NCBI GenBank assembly: GCA_028554755.1
Contig: JAPTOF010000037.1
Location: 231,001 to 295,000 of the forward strand
From: Cordia subcordata
Lineage: Eukaryota > Streptophyta > Magnoliopsida > Boraginales > Cordiaceae
Direction: 5' to 3'
DNA length: 64,000 nt
Made by a program: the position numbers and the translations under genes. Positions 21,087 through 31,801 of this stretch are shown piece by piece (the stretch's first letter is position 1; each line of letters starts with the position of its first letter). The notes under the pieces were generated by a model, which searched no databases, had not been told where the DNA came from, and saw nothing but the letters and a program-made list of their open reading frames with translations.

Positions 21087-22528
21087 TTTTTTTTTTTTTT
21101 GCGGGTTAAGTAAGACTTCATAAATGCACAACAAGGTACAAAACCAACCAATACCCCCCAAGCGAATGATACAACTTTTCTAAACATAACTAGGCTTAAG
21201 GGGCAAGAAATAAACAAAAGAGAAACCAAACAAAGAAAAGTAAGAAACTTATCAACAAAAGAAATCAAAGCAACAAAGTGATCAATTGCAATCAAATATG
21301 GGTGTGGAACCATCAATACCCAAGGGAGAAGAATCCTTTGGGTTTCTAAACAAACCAGCAGCCTTCTTCCCTTCAATCTCCCCTTCTTCCACTTTATGAA
21401 TTTTCTCAACAATCTCATCATCTTGGATCTCAATATTTGCTTGAGCGTCTTCTTTGTTATCTTGGATCAAACCATTCACTTCCTTGTCATTTGCATTAGG
21501 TTTACTTCCATCTTCTTCAAGGATTGAAAATCGGTTTCTAACCATAGTGCTCTTTAAAGTTGAAGCCATGGTGTCTTTGTATGCTTTAGGTTCAAGAATC
21601 ACATTTGCAAATGGTGTAGAATCAACATTAACTTTTCTCCAAACCCTCTTTGGTTTAGCATTCTTCCAAACATTTTCATTCTTTTCCACTCTTGGCATTT
21701 GACTTTGAGCATTTGCAATAGGTGCATTTGGACAAGAAGAAAGAGAGTGACCAACCATCTTGCAATTTGAGCATACGAGGGGTTTCCATGCATATTCCAC
21801 ATCAAATTGTGCCCAATCACCATTTCTAAGTTTCACAAAAGTGTGATCTGGGAGGTTCATTGAAAGATCCACTTCAATGCAAATTCGTGCAAAACCCACG
21901 AATGTACGTGCTTCCGTTAGTTTATCCATTTGTAATGGAACTCCAAGAGTACTCCCAATGTAGCTTAAACCTCTTCTAGTAATAAGGGAACAAGGGACAT
22001 TCCTTAGCTTAACCCAAAGAGGTAATTTTTTCCAACTAAAATTTAGGAGTTGAGCACTAGCATCCCATTTCCTAAGCAATAAGGGTCTATGATTAACATG
22101 CCAAAGCTGCTCCATGACAAGTTCACAAGCTTCATTGCTATCAAATTTAAACACAAAACTCCCATTCTCTGCTGATTTAATGTCAACTTTTCCAAAAGAT
22201 TTTCATTGTGTATCAACCATTTTGCGAATGAGGAAAAAGGGGGGAGGATTACCAAAAAATTGGCCAATTAAACAATTTTTCCAATGTTCATCTCCTTCCT
22301 CAAAAACATCATTGGGGGGTGTGGCACCAATGAAACCATCATCTTCAAAAGGGGCATGAAAGTCAAGTTTACGAGAATCTTGAAGATTACCTAAGTAAGA
22401 GAGCTTCCAATCTTTGTCCAATTTCCAAGCATTCTGAAATTCTTGTGGCTGAATTGTTGAATTCAAAACATCATGAGAAAAGTTTCCACCCGAGTTGAGG
22501 AGAGGAGTGCCATTTCGGTTTGCATTTT

Positions 22529-24416
22529 TTTTTTTGCGGATTAAGTGAGTTTATTAAAATCGCAATTTGTAACATGTACAACCCAAAACCCCTCAAGCCA
22601 AAGATACAACAAGATAAAGAAAATCACGGCTTGAGGGGCAAGATAATCAAGACAAAAGGAAAAAACCCAAAAAGAAAGACATCAAAGGAAAATTTAAAGA
22701 CACATCAAATGGGATTGGGAGAGGGATCTTCAAATCTGGTCCGAGAGTCTTCAATTGTGTTCCCAACATTCCTTTTCCATTTATCTTGCTCAGCCCTCAA
22801 ATTCTCTTCATCCAATTGCATTTCATTTTGATTTTCATGTTGGTGGGTGCCCAAATCAGCAACATTTGCTTCATTTTCTTGGATCGTGGCATTAACTTCA
22901 TCACTCTTTGTCAATTCATTCTCTTCTTTTGATGTGCCTTCATTTGCATTTAGGTCATCAAAACGATTATTTTCCAATGTTTCTTCAACAATAGTGGCTG
23001 AATTCTTTGCCAAATCTGAATCAACCACCACGTTGGAGAGTGGGGTAGGATTAATATTCTCCATTTTCTTCCATACTCTCCTATTCTTTGCAATCTTCCA
23101 ATTATCATTCTTCTTTCCAATCACATTAGGTGCTTGCCTTGGAGCATTTTTTGTAGGACCATTTGGACACGTAGCAAGGGAGTGTCCAACTATCTTACAA
23201 GAAGAGCAAACAAGTGGCTTCCATGCATATTCGATGTCAATTTTTGCCCAATCCCCATTTCTCAATTTCACGTAGGTGTGATCCGGGAGTGTCTTTGAAA
23301 GATCCATTTCGACACACACTCTTGCAAAGCCAACAAAGGTACGTGATTCCGTTAGCTTATCCATTTGTAATGGAATGCCAATAGAACTTGCAATGTAGCC
23401 AAGACCTCTACGAGTGATGAGTGAGCATGGAACATTTCTAAGCTTTACCCAAAGTGGGACTTTTTGCCATCCAAAATTGATTATTTGTGCATTTGCATCC
23501 CACTTTCTTAACAAGAGAGCCGGTGATTAACGTGCCAAAGTTGCTCCATAACTTGATTGCAGAACTCATTTTCAAACCTAAAAATGAAGAAACCATTTTC
23601 AGCCGATATAATCTCCACCTTTGCCAAAGTTTCTCCAATGAATATCAACCATTTTCCTAAGGAGAAAGAATGGGGGAGGCCTATCTAAGAATTGGCCAAT
23701 GAGGCAGTATTTCCAATGCTCATCTCCCTCTTCAAAAACATCACTCGGTGGGGCAACACCTATTCTTCCATTTTCAACAATAAGTTCATGGAAATCAAGT
23801 TTAAGAGAGTGCATGAGGTTACCAACAAGATGGTCTTTCCAATCTTTGCAAGAGTTCCATGCATTTCGGCTTGATGCTTGATGAAGGTGGCTGGAATCAA
23901 TTTGATCCTCAAACTTTGAAGCTTCATGATCAATAGGTTGAGAAAGAGCAAGGCTGAATTGGATGGAGAGATGATGTGGCATCATTAATTGATGTGGCAG
24001 CCACGTTGGAATAAAGATGTGAGTCACGTGAGTTGACCAACTTGCTTCTCGGCAGAGCTTCCAAGGGAGGGAAATCTTCTAAGTTAGAAGTTGAATTAAA
24101 ATTCAAACAATGTGAGGAGCCTTCCACGTAGGGAAAAGAGAGGTGTGCTGTCAATTTTTGGTTGGAAGGGGCTGAGCAAATGACATTTTGGCAAGAGACA
24201 GCAACATTTCCTGGAGCAATTTGTACTTTCCCTGTCGAAGGACCATTGGGTGAAGACCAGCTTTGTTCTCTTTCTTCTCTACGTGTACCCGAGTCGCTAT
24301 AGCTAGAATTCAAAGCTTCCACATACAAAATTTGTTGTTGTGAGTTTGATTTTGAAGCAAGATCTTCTTTCTCCAAACCAAGATAAGCATTTTGACACCC
24401 ATATTGCCCAATCAAA
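22529..24416 (-). mobile_element. H6: ORF1-only LINE inside H5 (5' end tentative)
   Basis: A third tail (terminus GCGGATTAAGTGAG after a T-run at 22525-22535) starts a further ORF1-only copy with its own 3'UTR. The left boundary is clear. The right boundary is proposed from a 10-base repeat, tttgcatttt, at 22519-22528 and 24417-24426. Joining the flanks there keeps one reading frame across the target, but H5 would then lack its FPPL region. A boundary near the frame break at 23930-24027 is the alternative. Confidence 0.6.
22705..24416 (-). pseudogene. H6 ORF1, DUF4283 / CCHC protein, broken
   Basis: The main open piece 22705-23514 carries LRKWDANAQIINFGW, SLITRRGLGYIASSIGIPLQMDKLTESRTFVGFARVCVEMDL and the intact knuckle CSSCKIVGHSLATCP. 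It ends with a Glu-rich tail. Upstream, 23599-24027 has SRNAWNSCKDWKDHLVGNLMHSLKL and CLIGQFLDRPPPFFLLRKM. The linker LEDFPPLEALPRSK and SNVAATSINDATSS (23990-24090) lies in another frame. Closest relatives here by eye are H1 and H6 to each other in the C-half, for example ENNRF and the VRTL/VGN tail region. Confidence 0.8.
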
Positions 24417-24980
24417 TTTGCATTTTCACGAGCTGGATAAAGGCTGGACGATCTCATATCTTTAAGGTGTTGGTCATAAGAGCACGAGGAAGGGGAGACC
24501 TCGGCAGCCTTGGACGGTGCTTCTTCAAGCTTTTCCTTAACGAAGAAAGAAGAATTATGACCATGTGAACTATTGTGAAGTTTGTAATCATCTTGTTGCT
24601 ACAAGTAGTGCATTTCATCTTGTGCATTTGATGAAACATCATGTGAATAATGGCTGCCTTTGATTAAGCTTTGAACAAGACTTCTCTTAGCTTCGTCCAA
24701 GTTATGCCCAAGCTTGTTAAAGGAGGACGAGGATACCTCCTGAACAAAAGACTTTGAAGCACATTTTGACCTACCAGTCGAGCTAGAATAAGATTTGGAA
24801 ATATTATTGCTAAAATTACGTAGCTCAACCAGCTGGTCCAAAGTGTAATCTTCCTCCTCATCGAAGCTTTCATGACTGAATTTTGCAGCGAGTCTTGCAC
24901 TCTTTCTTGTCTTGGAAGCATTTGATCTTTTCTTTTTTCCCATGAAGAAAGAGAAGGGAAGAGGTGACGTTTGGTGGTGG

Positions 24981-25025
24981 TCAAAAGTGGTAGGATGAAG
25001 TCAAGTTAGAGAGATGTGAGAGCAT
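24981..25025 (-). other. H5 leader uORF
   Basis: ATG at 25025 opens MLSHLSNLTSSYHF, 14 codons, stopping at 24981. The first nine residues match the H2 leader uORF at 8840-8884. Confidence 0.5.
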
Positions 25026-25059
25026 TTGTTTCTAGAGAGAGAAACATTTTCCAGTTTAT

Positions 25060-25078
25060 AATAATCAGGGTTCTCTTT
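25060..25078. repeat. TSD of H5, right copy
   Basis: Exact match to 21068-21086; H4 resumes after it. Confidence 0.92.
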
Positions 25079-25178
25079 CTTCCAATTTTGAAGTGCTCGA
25101 GCATGATTTACTTTCAAATTTCAGCGCAAAAGCTTGATCATTAGCTAAAGAACTTGCAACATTTTAATTCTCCTAAAT

Positions 25179-25191
25179 CCTCAAATTGTAA
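25179..25191. repeat. TSD of H4, right copy
   Basis: Exact match to 19198-19210; A3 ORF1 resumes after it. Confidence 0.82.
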
Positions 25192-26119
25192 ATTTGTGCT
25201 CATGAATTCAGCAAAATCACCTCCTAATCGGAAGAGGGAGCTTTGGAAGATGGTTCATTCCTGAATTTAGGTGGTTTCCTCCATGCATTTGGTTGAGTAT
25301 TTGGTTGAGCTCCATTCTTCTTTCTATTTGCCAATTTTCCTTCTTGATTTTCAGCTTTTTTATGCAAAGGAGAAGACTGAAATTTTCCTTCAAAAGAGCC
25401 ACGGTTTCTTTCTCCAAGTGAGGTGAGTGGCTGATTTGGAGTTGAGAATGATTTGGCATTATTTAATGACATGGCTGCTATGTCATATTAAGGGTGGGCG
25501 TCCATTTTGTTTGCTGAAAATGCTTTAAACGGACTTGAGCTAAGTGGAGGGAAATTTTCAACAACAGCATCAGATTTTTTATTTGGATTTTGTAGCTCAA
25601 ATGATTGCTTCAAATCTTGTGCATGAGTTGTCAAATTTTGGTTGGCTCTTGCTGAAAATGGGCTGCCAAAACTAGGAGAAGTACTTTTCAAGTTAGTCCT
25701 AAGGGTATTACTCGGGAAGAGTTTGTTTTGTACATCGGGTGATTGTATTTTTCCAGCTTCTTCTTTGTCTTCTTTTTTCTTTCCTACCCGAAGAGCCAAG
25801 TGAGCAATTTTGAGCATTTACAAGTTGTTCTTCATGTTTGGAGGGGTTGCTCGAGCTAGAAGAAGCATGATTTCTAACCAAGGAGACAGAGCTTTTGAGC
25901 AACATCCATTTCGACCATTTTTTATTTTGATAGAGATTCTTTCCATTTGCTTGGAAAAGATAAGGATCTTGCTTTTCTTGATAAACTTTTCACAAGCTCC
26001 ATCTTTTCTTTTTCTTTCTCATCTTGTAGTTCTCCAAATGTTTTTCCAAATTCAAAAGCATGAAAAACATCATGAAGCTCCGTGCTAGAGGTTAACAAAA
26101 CCTCTTCATTCTCAATGGG

Positions 26120-26135
26120 AGAACTCGAAGATGTT
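26120..26135. repeat. TSD of the SINE, left copy
   Basis: agaactcgaagatgtt; the copy at 26315-26330 differs at one base. Confidence 0.85.
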
Positions 26136-26314
26136 TTTTTTTTTTTTTTAATAACGGAGGAAGCCAACTGAGCGGAGCCCGACCACTAGTTGGAAAACCT
26201 TCGGGTACATGAACCACCCCACAAGACCCATGCACCGGGTAAGACTGGCAAAGCCAGGTGGGTGGCCCCAAGGAATGCTAGCAGCGAGAATTGAACCCGG
26301 GACCTCGCAAAGCT
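26136..26314 (-). mobile_element. tRNA-derived SINE, 5'-truncated
   Basis: About 180 bp, more GC-rich than its surroundings, on the minus strand with its A-tail as a T-run to 26149. Near its 5' end (26285-26310) the minus strand reads CCCGGGTTCAATTCTCGC, matching the pol III B-box consensus GGTTCRANYC. No A box is visible, so the 5' end is truncated. The body is unrelated to the LINEs. A 16-bp TSD with one mismatch shows insertion into A3 ORF1. The family name was not recognised. Plant SINEs of this class depend on LINE machinery. Confidence 0.82.
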
Positions 26315-26330
26315 AGAACTTGAAGATGTT
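26315..26330. repeat. TSD of the SINE, right copy
   Basis: agaacttgaagatgtt, one mismatch to 26120-26135. Confidence 0.85.
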
Positions 26331-27500
26331 GAGTCAACCTCATCTAAAGCACCACGGGATTTATTAACTAAAGAAGAAAATTCCTTTGCTTGCTCCTTTG
26401 TTGAAATGCGTGCACTTTGCCTAGTAGGAGAAGACCCTTTCTTCTTTCTTGCCATGGAAAATCAAATGATGGGGTTTGGGGGACGAGTATGGAAAAGTGT
26501 TTAGGTTTCAAATGTTGGGGCTGGAAAAAAAGGTTAAAAGATGAGAGAAAAGATGGAATTTTGTGGTATGTGGTGGTAAAGGAAGGTGGTGAAGTGGTGG
26601 CTAGTGGCGAGAAAATTAAAGAGAGGAGAGAGTATTTTCATTGCACATATGGACCATGGTAAGTTGAAGCCCTTTTCTCCAAATTCTTCTAGCAAACAAA
26701 CTTCCTTATACGGGTAGACATGTTCTCATCAAATCTACCTTTGTCCAAATTCGTGCATTTTGGGCTAGTGTTATTCATCTTCCAAAAAGCATTGTTTCCA
26801 CTTTTGAATCAAAGTTTAAATCCTTTCTTTGAAGAAATATGGGCCCTAAAGTTGCTTAGAGGGATATTTGCTTGTCTTTGAAAGAAGGTGGTCTTGGAAT
26901 TCAGAAGCTTAAAGACATCAATGTCACTTTTCTCCTTAGAGCTTTTTGGAGAATGTATTCTTATAAGGACAGCCTTTGGAGCCAGGATTCATTCAAACTA
27001 TATAAAAGATGAATGTATTTGGACTATGCATTGCCTAAAAAATGCTAATTGGGTCCTAACATGTCTCTTGAATGTGCGAGAAGAAGTTAGAAAGCATTAA
27101 GCATGTTTTGGGAAATGGAAGATCTACCTCTTTTTGGAATGACAATTGGTACCCGACGGGTATTCTTTCTCACTATGGAAGCAACATCTTTTCTCACCCT
27201 TCATAAAATGCTAGGGTTTGTTACATTTACTCAAATCATGGATGGAATTGGCCGATGAGTCTATTGCATATTGACCCCCTTCATTTGGCCTCATTGATGG
27301 ACATCAAGATGATTTTGTTTGGACTCTTTCAAAAAATGGGACCTTCTCTTACAGGCACACTTGGAAGCAAAGGTGATGTTTCTTTGGGCTTTCATTTGAC
27401 TTGGTTTAAGGGCTTCAATCCTAGACAAGCTTTTATTGCTTGGGGCTTTTAAAGATAAGCTCTACACCAAATATAAATTGCTTCAATGGGGCATCGTAAG

Positions 27501-27516
27501 AAACTCTCTTTGCACC
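27501..27516. repeat. TSD of A6, left copy
   Basis: aaactctctttgcacc, repeated exactly at 31786-31801. Confidence 0.9.
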
Positions 27517-28175
27517 TGGGTTAAACTTTATGAGGTACCAATGAGCCTTTATTCTATAAGAGGACTTGGTTATCTTGCATCCTTCATTGGAAAACCAATT
27601 CAAATGTGTGTACTTACTGATTCAAGGAGAAATTTAGAGTTTTCTAGAGTTTGCATTGAAGTGGATTTGGAGGGTAGCCTTCTGGATGTTATCTTCCCAA
27701 AATTAAGAAATGGCTCAAGAGCAAAGGTTGGAGTTGAGTATGCATAGAAACCAAAAAAGTGCAGTCTTTGCAAAATGGTTGGTCATGTTGATGAAAATTG
27801 CCCTTTGAAACCCCAACCTCAAAGGCAAGCCACTAAGCAACCCCCTAAAGTTTATTATGAATGGCAAGTAGTGGGCAAGAAACAAGACCCTTTGAAGGAC
27901 ATCTCCAAGTAACTTATTGTTACTGATTTGCCTTCTAAAGGCAAGGAGACTACCCCTCAGCATCCCTTTCCCTAGGTAACGCTTGATCCCTCTAGCTCCA
28001 AAATGTTACATTCTAATCATTTTGAGGTCCTTGATCAAGCAGGAGATATTGAAGATGGTTCTCTGAAACTTGCTGAAAGTCAAATTTCGAAATAGAGTTG
28101 AGTTGTAATAGCACTCCAAATGTTCATGGCAATCAAAATAAGAGGCATAATGCTCCTATTCCACCTTCTCAGTGA
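27517..28175 (+). pseudogene. A6 ORF1 C-terminal part
   Basis: Opens at the truncation point with WVKLYEVPMSLYSIRGLGYLASFIGKPIQM and SRRNLEFSRVCIEVDL. A TAG then replaces the Trp of EYAWKP (27745-27750). The knuckle CSLCKMVGHVDENC is intact in sequence. The tail EWQVVGKKQDPLKD has further TAA and TAG codons. The ORF1 stop TGA (28173-28175) lies in the conserved overlap, but the ORF2 ATG has become GTG (GTGA at 28172). Confidence 0.85.
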
Positions 28176-31100
28176 AGTTTTGCTCTTGGAACATTAGGGA
28201 ACTTAATTCCCCTAATAAACAAAAAGAAGTCATGATGCTGATTAATAAACATCACTTGGACATCTTTCATCTTTTAGAGAACAAAATGGTTTGTAGTGAT
28301 AGCATCAACCTTATTGGTTCTGGTTTTGAAAATCTTGGCTTTGCAAATCATTTAGATAATGAAGTTAAGGGGTGGATTTGTCTATTTTGGAAGAAAAACA
28401 TCCAAGCAACTTTTATTGATTCTTGTGATTAAGCTCTTCTCTACCATTTTGATGATCATATACATAAATCTTTCCTTGTTGCTTTCATCTACAACCGAAA
28501 TGAAGCTTCAAATAGAAGGAAACTTTGGAATAAACTTGAAATTTGGTCCTCTTGGTGTGAAGAAAGTGATCTTTGTATTTTGAGTGATTTCAATGAGGTC
28601 TTGCATAGTAGGGATAAACCAAACTCTTTATCCATCCCCAAAAGTGCTTGGGACTTCAAAACTTTTGTTGCTAATGCAAATGTGCAAGAAGCAAAAGCTC
28701 ATGGGCCTCACTTTACCTGGACAAACAAAGGGGATGTTGGCAACTTTTTGGCAAGCTAACTTGATAGAGCCGTGTTAAATCCCAGTTGGCTCCACAATTA
28801 CCATTATTCCTTCCTATTGGTAGATAGCCCCAGAATTTCCAATCATTGCCCTCTTATCATGCATACTTGTAATACTAGGCAATCCTCCCCTAAGCCTTTC
28901 AAATTTTATAATGCTTGGACTTCTCACTTGAACTTCTTGAAGCTTGTCAAAGAACATTGGAGTACATGGGTCTTTGGTACCCCAATGTTCATTCTCTATC
29001 AAAAGCAAAGAATTCTCAAGCAAGCACTCAAATCTTTTGATAAGAAGCATTTTGTTTGTATTCCAAATGCCATCAAAGATCTTCATGGGGAACTTGAGGC
29101 TATCCAATGTTCACTCCTTAATGGTGAGCATAATGCTGAAATTTTTGACAAGGAAAAAAGTATTTTGATCAACTTGGAAAGTCTTGATACTACTTATAAA
29201 GCTATGCTTATCCAATAATCAAGATTAGCATGGATCAAAGAAGGGAATTCAAACACCAAATTCTTTCATAATACTGTGAAAGGAAGGAAGATAAAAAATA
29301 CTATTCATGCAATCAAGAATGAGAATGGGCATCTTCTTTTGGAGAATTTTGAAGTGAAAAATGAATTCATTGGCTACTACATAAAACTCCTTGGCACTAA
29401 ATCTTCACATGTTAGTGTGGACATCTTGAGGAACATCCTTGGAAAATCAATTGGTGATAATTTTGCTACCACCAAGGACAGACTTTTCTCTCTTAATCCC
29501 AACAAGAGTCTGGGGCTGGATGGCTTTACATCTCATTTCAACAAGGTTTCTTGGGAGATAGTTAGGGAAGATGTTACAAATGCAATCAGCTCCTTCTTTA
29601 AATCAAGTAAGCTTCTAAAGGAGGTAAATTCCACCATTATTGCACTTGTGCCTAAAGTCCCAAATCCCTCTATGGTTAAAGATTTTAGGCCAATTTCTTG
29701 TTGCAACACCATTTACAAATGTATCGGCAAGATTATTGCTAATAGGCTCAAAGCTTGGTTACATCAAATTATTTCATGGAATCAATCAACTTTTATCAAG
29801 AATAGGCTCATTCATGAAAACATTCTTCTTGCACATGACATTTTGAGAGGTTATTGTAGAAGCCATATCTCCCCAAGATGTGCTCTTAAAGTTGATCTTA
29901 TGAAGGCTTTTGATACTTTGAATTGGAGTTTTATTGAATGCACTCTCCTTACTTTTGGCTTTCCTCAAAAATTTGTGGATTGGATTAGGGCTTGTGTTAC
30001 AACTCCTAGCTTCTCTATTGCCCTTAATGGTGGTTTGGAAGGCTACTTTCTTAAAACAAATGGCATTAGGCAAGAAGACTCTATCTCTCTTTACCATTTT
30101 GTTCTTTGTATGGAGGTGCTTTCTTGTATGCTTAACGAGTAGAAGAATAGCACAAGCTTTCATTTCCATCCAAAATGTTCTCACTTAAAGCTAAACCATC
30201 TTTGTTTTGTGGATGATCTCTTTGTCTTTTGCAAAGGGGATTTGAGCTCTATTGATTGTGTCATGAATACTTTGATGACTTTCTCTTCAAACTCCGGGCT
30301 GAAATCAATAAAGTTAAAAGTGACATTTTCTTTGGTGAGGTCCTTTGTGATGATAGAATGGCAATTGTTGAAAGAGTTGGATTCAATAAAGGAGAACTTC
30401 CAATTTGTTATTTAGGTATCTCTCTTGTCTCAAGAAAGCTTAGAAAAGCTGATTGCTATCCTCTCTTAGAAAAAATCAATATGAGAATTGATTCTTGGTG
30501 CAATAATTGGCTCTCGTTTATGGGTAGACTTGTGCTTATTAAATCAATCGTTACTCAACTTCGTGCATATTGGGCAAATGCTCTTCTTATTCGTAAAGGT
30601 GTCTTGGCTGCCATTGAATCAAAATTTAAGGCTTTCTTGTGGAGAGGTATGGGCCCCAAGGTGGCTTGGAAGGAGGTTTGTCTTCCCATGCATAAGGGAG
30701 GGCTTGGTATTAAAAGTATTGAGAAAATCAATATGGTCTACATGCTCAAAATATTTTGGAGAATGTTTGGAGGATGTATGCAGCAAAAGAAATGCTTGGA
30801 GTCAATGGATCCACTCAAATTACATCAAAGATTCTTCCATTTGGGTGTTGTAAACTCTTAGGGATGCTAGTTAAATCTTCAAGATGATTTTGAGGTGCCG
30901 AGGTACTGCAAAAAGCATCATTCATCACAATATTGGAAATGGGACCAATACCTTTTTTTTTTTTTTATTGACAATTGGCACAAAGAAGGTTCCTTCTTGG
31001 AGCATTGGACAAGCACTTTTCCAACTCCCCCTCTCTTTTCTAAGGTTTGTGACATCTTCACAAATGGCACTTGGAATTGGCCAACTCATCTTCTTCACAT

Positions 31101-31690
31101 TGATGTACCAAATTTTACACCTCATGAAGACACCTTGGATAAAACTTTATGGACACTTTCTCCAAATGAGGATTTCTCTTTCAAGCACACTTGGGAACAC
31201 ATTAGAAAGAAGGGCAATCTTTTCGAGGGTTACAACATCATTTGGCACAAGGGGCATAATTCAAGACATAGCTTTATTGTTTAGCTTGCCTACCTTGATC
31301 GGCTAAGTACAAAATTCAGAATTTTACATTGGGGGCTCAACATAAATCCATCTTGCATTTTTTGTCATATGGGTTGTGAAACAAGAGAGCATCTCTTTTT
31401 TTAATGTAGTTTCACTAGACGGATTTGGAGAAAAGGGCTTCAACTCTCTCTAATTCTAGAAAACTTGATTTGTTAGAAAAGGCCACCATTGTCAAGCATC
31501 TATTTCGTGCAACCATTTATCATATTTAGATTGAAAGGAATCAATGCATCTTCAAGCATTAAGCCAAAACTGAGTAGTCCATCTTTCATGCTATTTTCAA
31601 TGATGTTAGAGTTAAACTCTTAAATTGTAGAAAATTTGCTTCCTCACTTTTGAACAAATCTTTATGCAAATTGTGGAGATTAGAAGATAT
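28172..31690 (+). pseudogene. A6 ORF2 (endonuclease-RT-zf-RVT), multiply broken
   Basis: Endonuclease: KFCSWNIRELNSPNKQKEV (28172), LLENKMV, LSDFNEVLHSRD (28585-28620; the usual GDFNE Gly is Ser) and SNHCPLIMHT (28840; the usual SDH Asp is Asn). RT: NKSLGLDGFTSHFNK (29500), VKDFRPISCCNTIYK, QSTFIKNRLIHEN, VDLMKAFDTLNW, GIRQEDSISLYHF (usual QGD altered) and CFVDDLFVFCKGD (30205). Then YLGISLVSRKL, and zf-RVT CIFCHMGCETREHLFF (31357-31400) followed by a TAA. At least ten stops or frameshifts; the endonuclease catalytic changes would also inactivate it. Confidence 0.88.
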
Positions 31691-31785
31691 TATTGTATAT
31701 GTTCTTTTGTACCCTCTCCACTTTGTACTTGTATATACTACATGATTTAGTTGAATACAATCATACTTACTTGTCCCATAAGAAA

Positions 31786-31801
31786 AAACTCTCTTTGCAC
31801 C
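31786..31801. repeat. TSD of A6, right copy
   Basis: Exact match to 27501-27516; A5 zf-RVT coding resumes after it. Confidence 0.9.

Larger units (their letters stand above)
21282..24943 (-). pseudogene. H5 ORF1, DUF4283 / CCHC protein, split by H6
   Basis: The head at 24943 reads MGKKKRSNASKTRKSARLAAK with EEDYTLDQLVELRN. The C-half is on the other side of H6: 22203-22466 (FQNAWKLDKDWKLSYLGNL, CLIGQFFGNPPPFFLIRKMVDTQ) and 21282-22154 (LWHVNHRPLLLRKW, SLITRRGLSYIGSTLG, EARTFVGFARICIEVDL). The knuckle is CSNCKMVGHSLSSCP, followed by NRFSILEEDG and an acidic tail. An in-frame stop lies near 22203. Which N-side pieces between 23930 and 24640 belong to H5 or H6 is uncertain. Confidence 0.83.
21087..25059 (-). 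mobile_element. H5: full-length ORF1-only LINE holding H6
   Basis: Minus-strand unit with terminus GCGGGTTAAGTAAG after a T-run of about 20, the family 3'UTR, ORF1 and a leader almost identical to that of H2 (tttctctctctagaaac near 25035-25051). A perfect 19-bp TSD shows a complete insertion into H4. Another ORF1-only copy, H6, sits inside it from about 22529. There is no ORF2 coding anywhere in it. Confidence 0.88.
19211..25178 (-). mobile_element. H4: 5'-truncated ORF1-only LINE holding H5
   Basis: Minus-strand ORF1-only copy with tail CTTTTTTCTGCTGATTAAGTAA at 19211, a 3'UTR containing the family CCCTCAAGCC block, then ORF1. H5 splits it (TSD at 21068-21086 and 25060-25078); the residual 5' part is 25079-25178. 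Its own sequence totals about 2 kb, with the basic head missing by 5' truncation. A 13-bp TSD places it in A3 ORF1 between the LQFEEEID coding and the FAEFMSTN coding, which are contiguous in other copies such as A16. Confidence 0.85.
19374..25178 (-). pseudogene. H4 ORF1, broken and split by H5
   Basis: C-terminal acidic part 19374-19826 (GNRFASLDALDGND). DUF4283/knuckle piece 19833-20363 with RMVDTQWKKFGYN, LWHVNHHPLLLRKW, SLITRRGLSYIASTIGFPLQMDKLT and the intact knuckle CSSCKLVGHSSNACP. The GFARVC block has decayed to SFDRVWIEM. Upstream, 20380-20805 holds PPDKVFIEGDGHWHHCLIGQF and the linker. VDDFPPL lies near 20911-20935, followed by an in-frame stop. The N-side remnant beyond H5 is 25079-25178. 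Multiple frameshifts are present. Confidence 0.85.
8093..26455 (-). pseudogene. A3 ORF1, DUF4283 / zinc knuckle, in five pieces
   Basis: N-terminus at 26455: MARKKKGSSPTRQSARISTKE. It continues at 25922-26167 (ELVKSLSRKARS), 25488-25817 (VENFPPL) and 25224-25472 (NAWRKPPKFRNEPSSKAPSSD), then across H4 into 18946-19197 (CLIGQFLGAPPAFFLIKNIVEFAWWKFG) and across H3 and H2 into 8172-8780 (LWSKRGLNYVVAFIG, LTESKTNLKFARVC). The knuckle is CSLCKMVGHVEEKF, with its last Cys changed to Phe. The ORF1-frame end reads through to the ATGA overlap at 8093. The span includes foreign insertions; the coding pieces themselves total under 2 kb. Confidence 0.85.
6146..26655 (-). mobile_element. A3: old LINE split by four insertions
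   Basis: One minus-strand autonomous-type LINE can be followed through 6146-8792, 11387-11463, 18932-19210, 25179-26135 and 26315-26655. The interruptions are H2, H3, H4 and a SINE, each flanked by a TSD, and the ORF1 reading resumes at the right residue after each one. The leader (26456-26655) and ORF1 start are present. The 3' part is cut at 6146 inside RT (at the GIRQGDP block) where the tail of A2 abuts, so zf-RVT and the 3' end are missing. It is the oldest traceable copy in the window. Confidence 0.87.
27517..31785 (+). mobile_element. A6: LINE, 5'-truncated within ORF1
   Basis: Plus-strand LINE starting inside the DUF4283 region (TWVKLYEVPMSLYS) and running through ORF1 end, the whole of ORF2 and a 3' end CTTACTTGTCCCATAAG with a short A-run merging into the TSD. 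A 16-bp TSD in A5 defines it. Length is about 4.3 kb. Many nonsense codons indicate considerable age, more than A4 or A9 by eye. Confidence 0.88.

Noticed and set aside
22519..24426. tttgcatttt as a firm TSD for H6
   Set aside because: Ten bases overlapping a T-run is weak evidence, and accepting it would leave H5 without its FPPL region; kept only as a tentative boundary.
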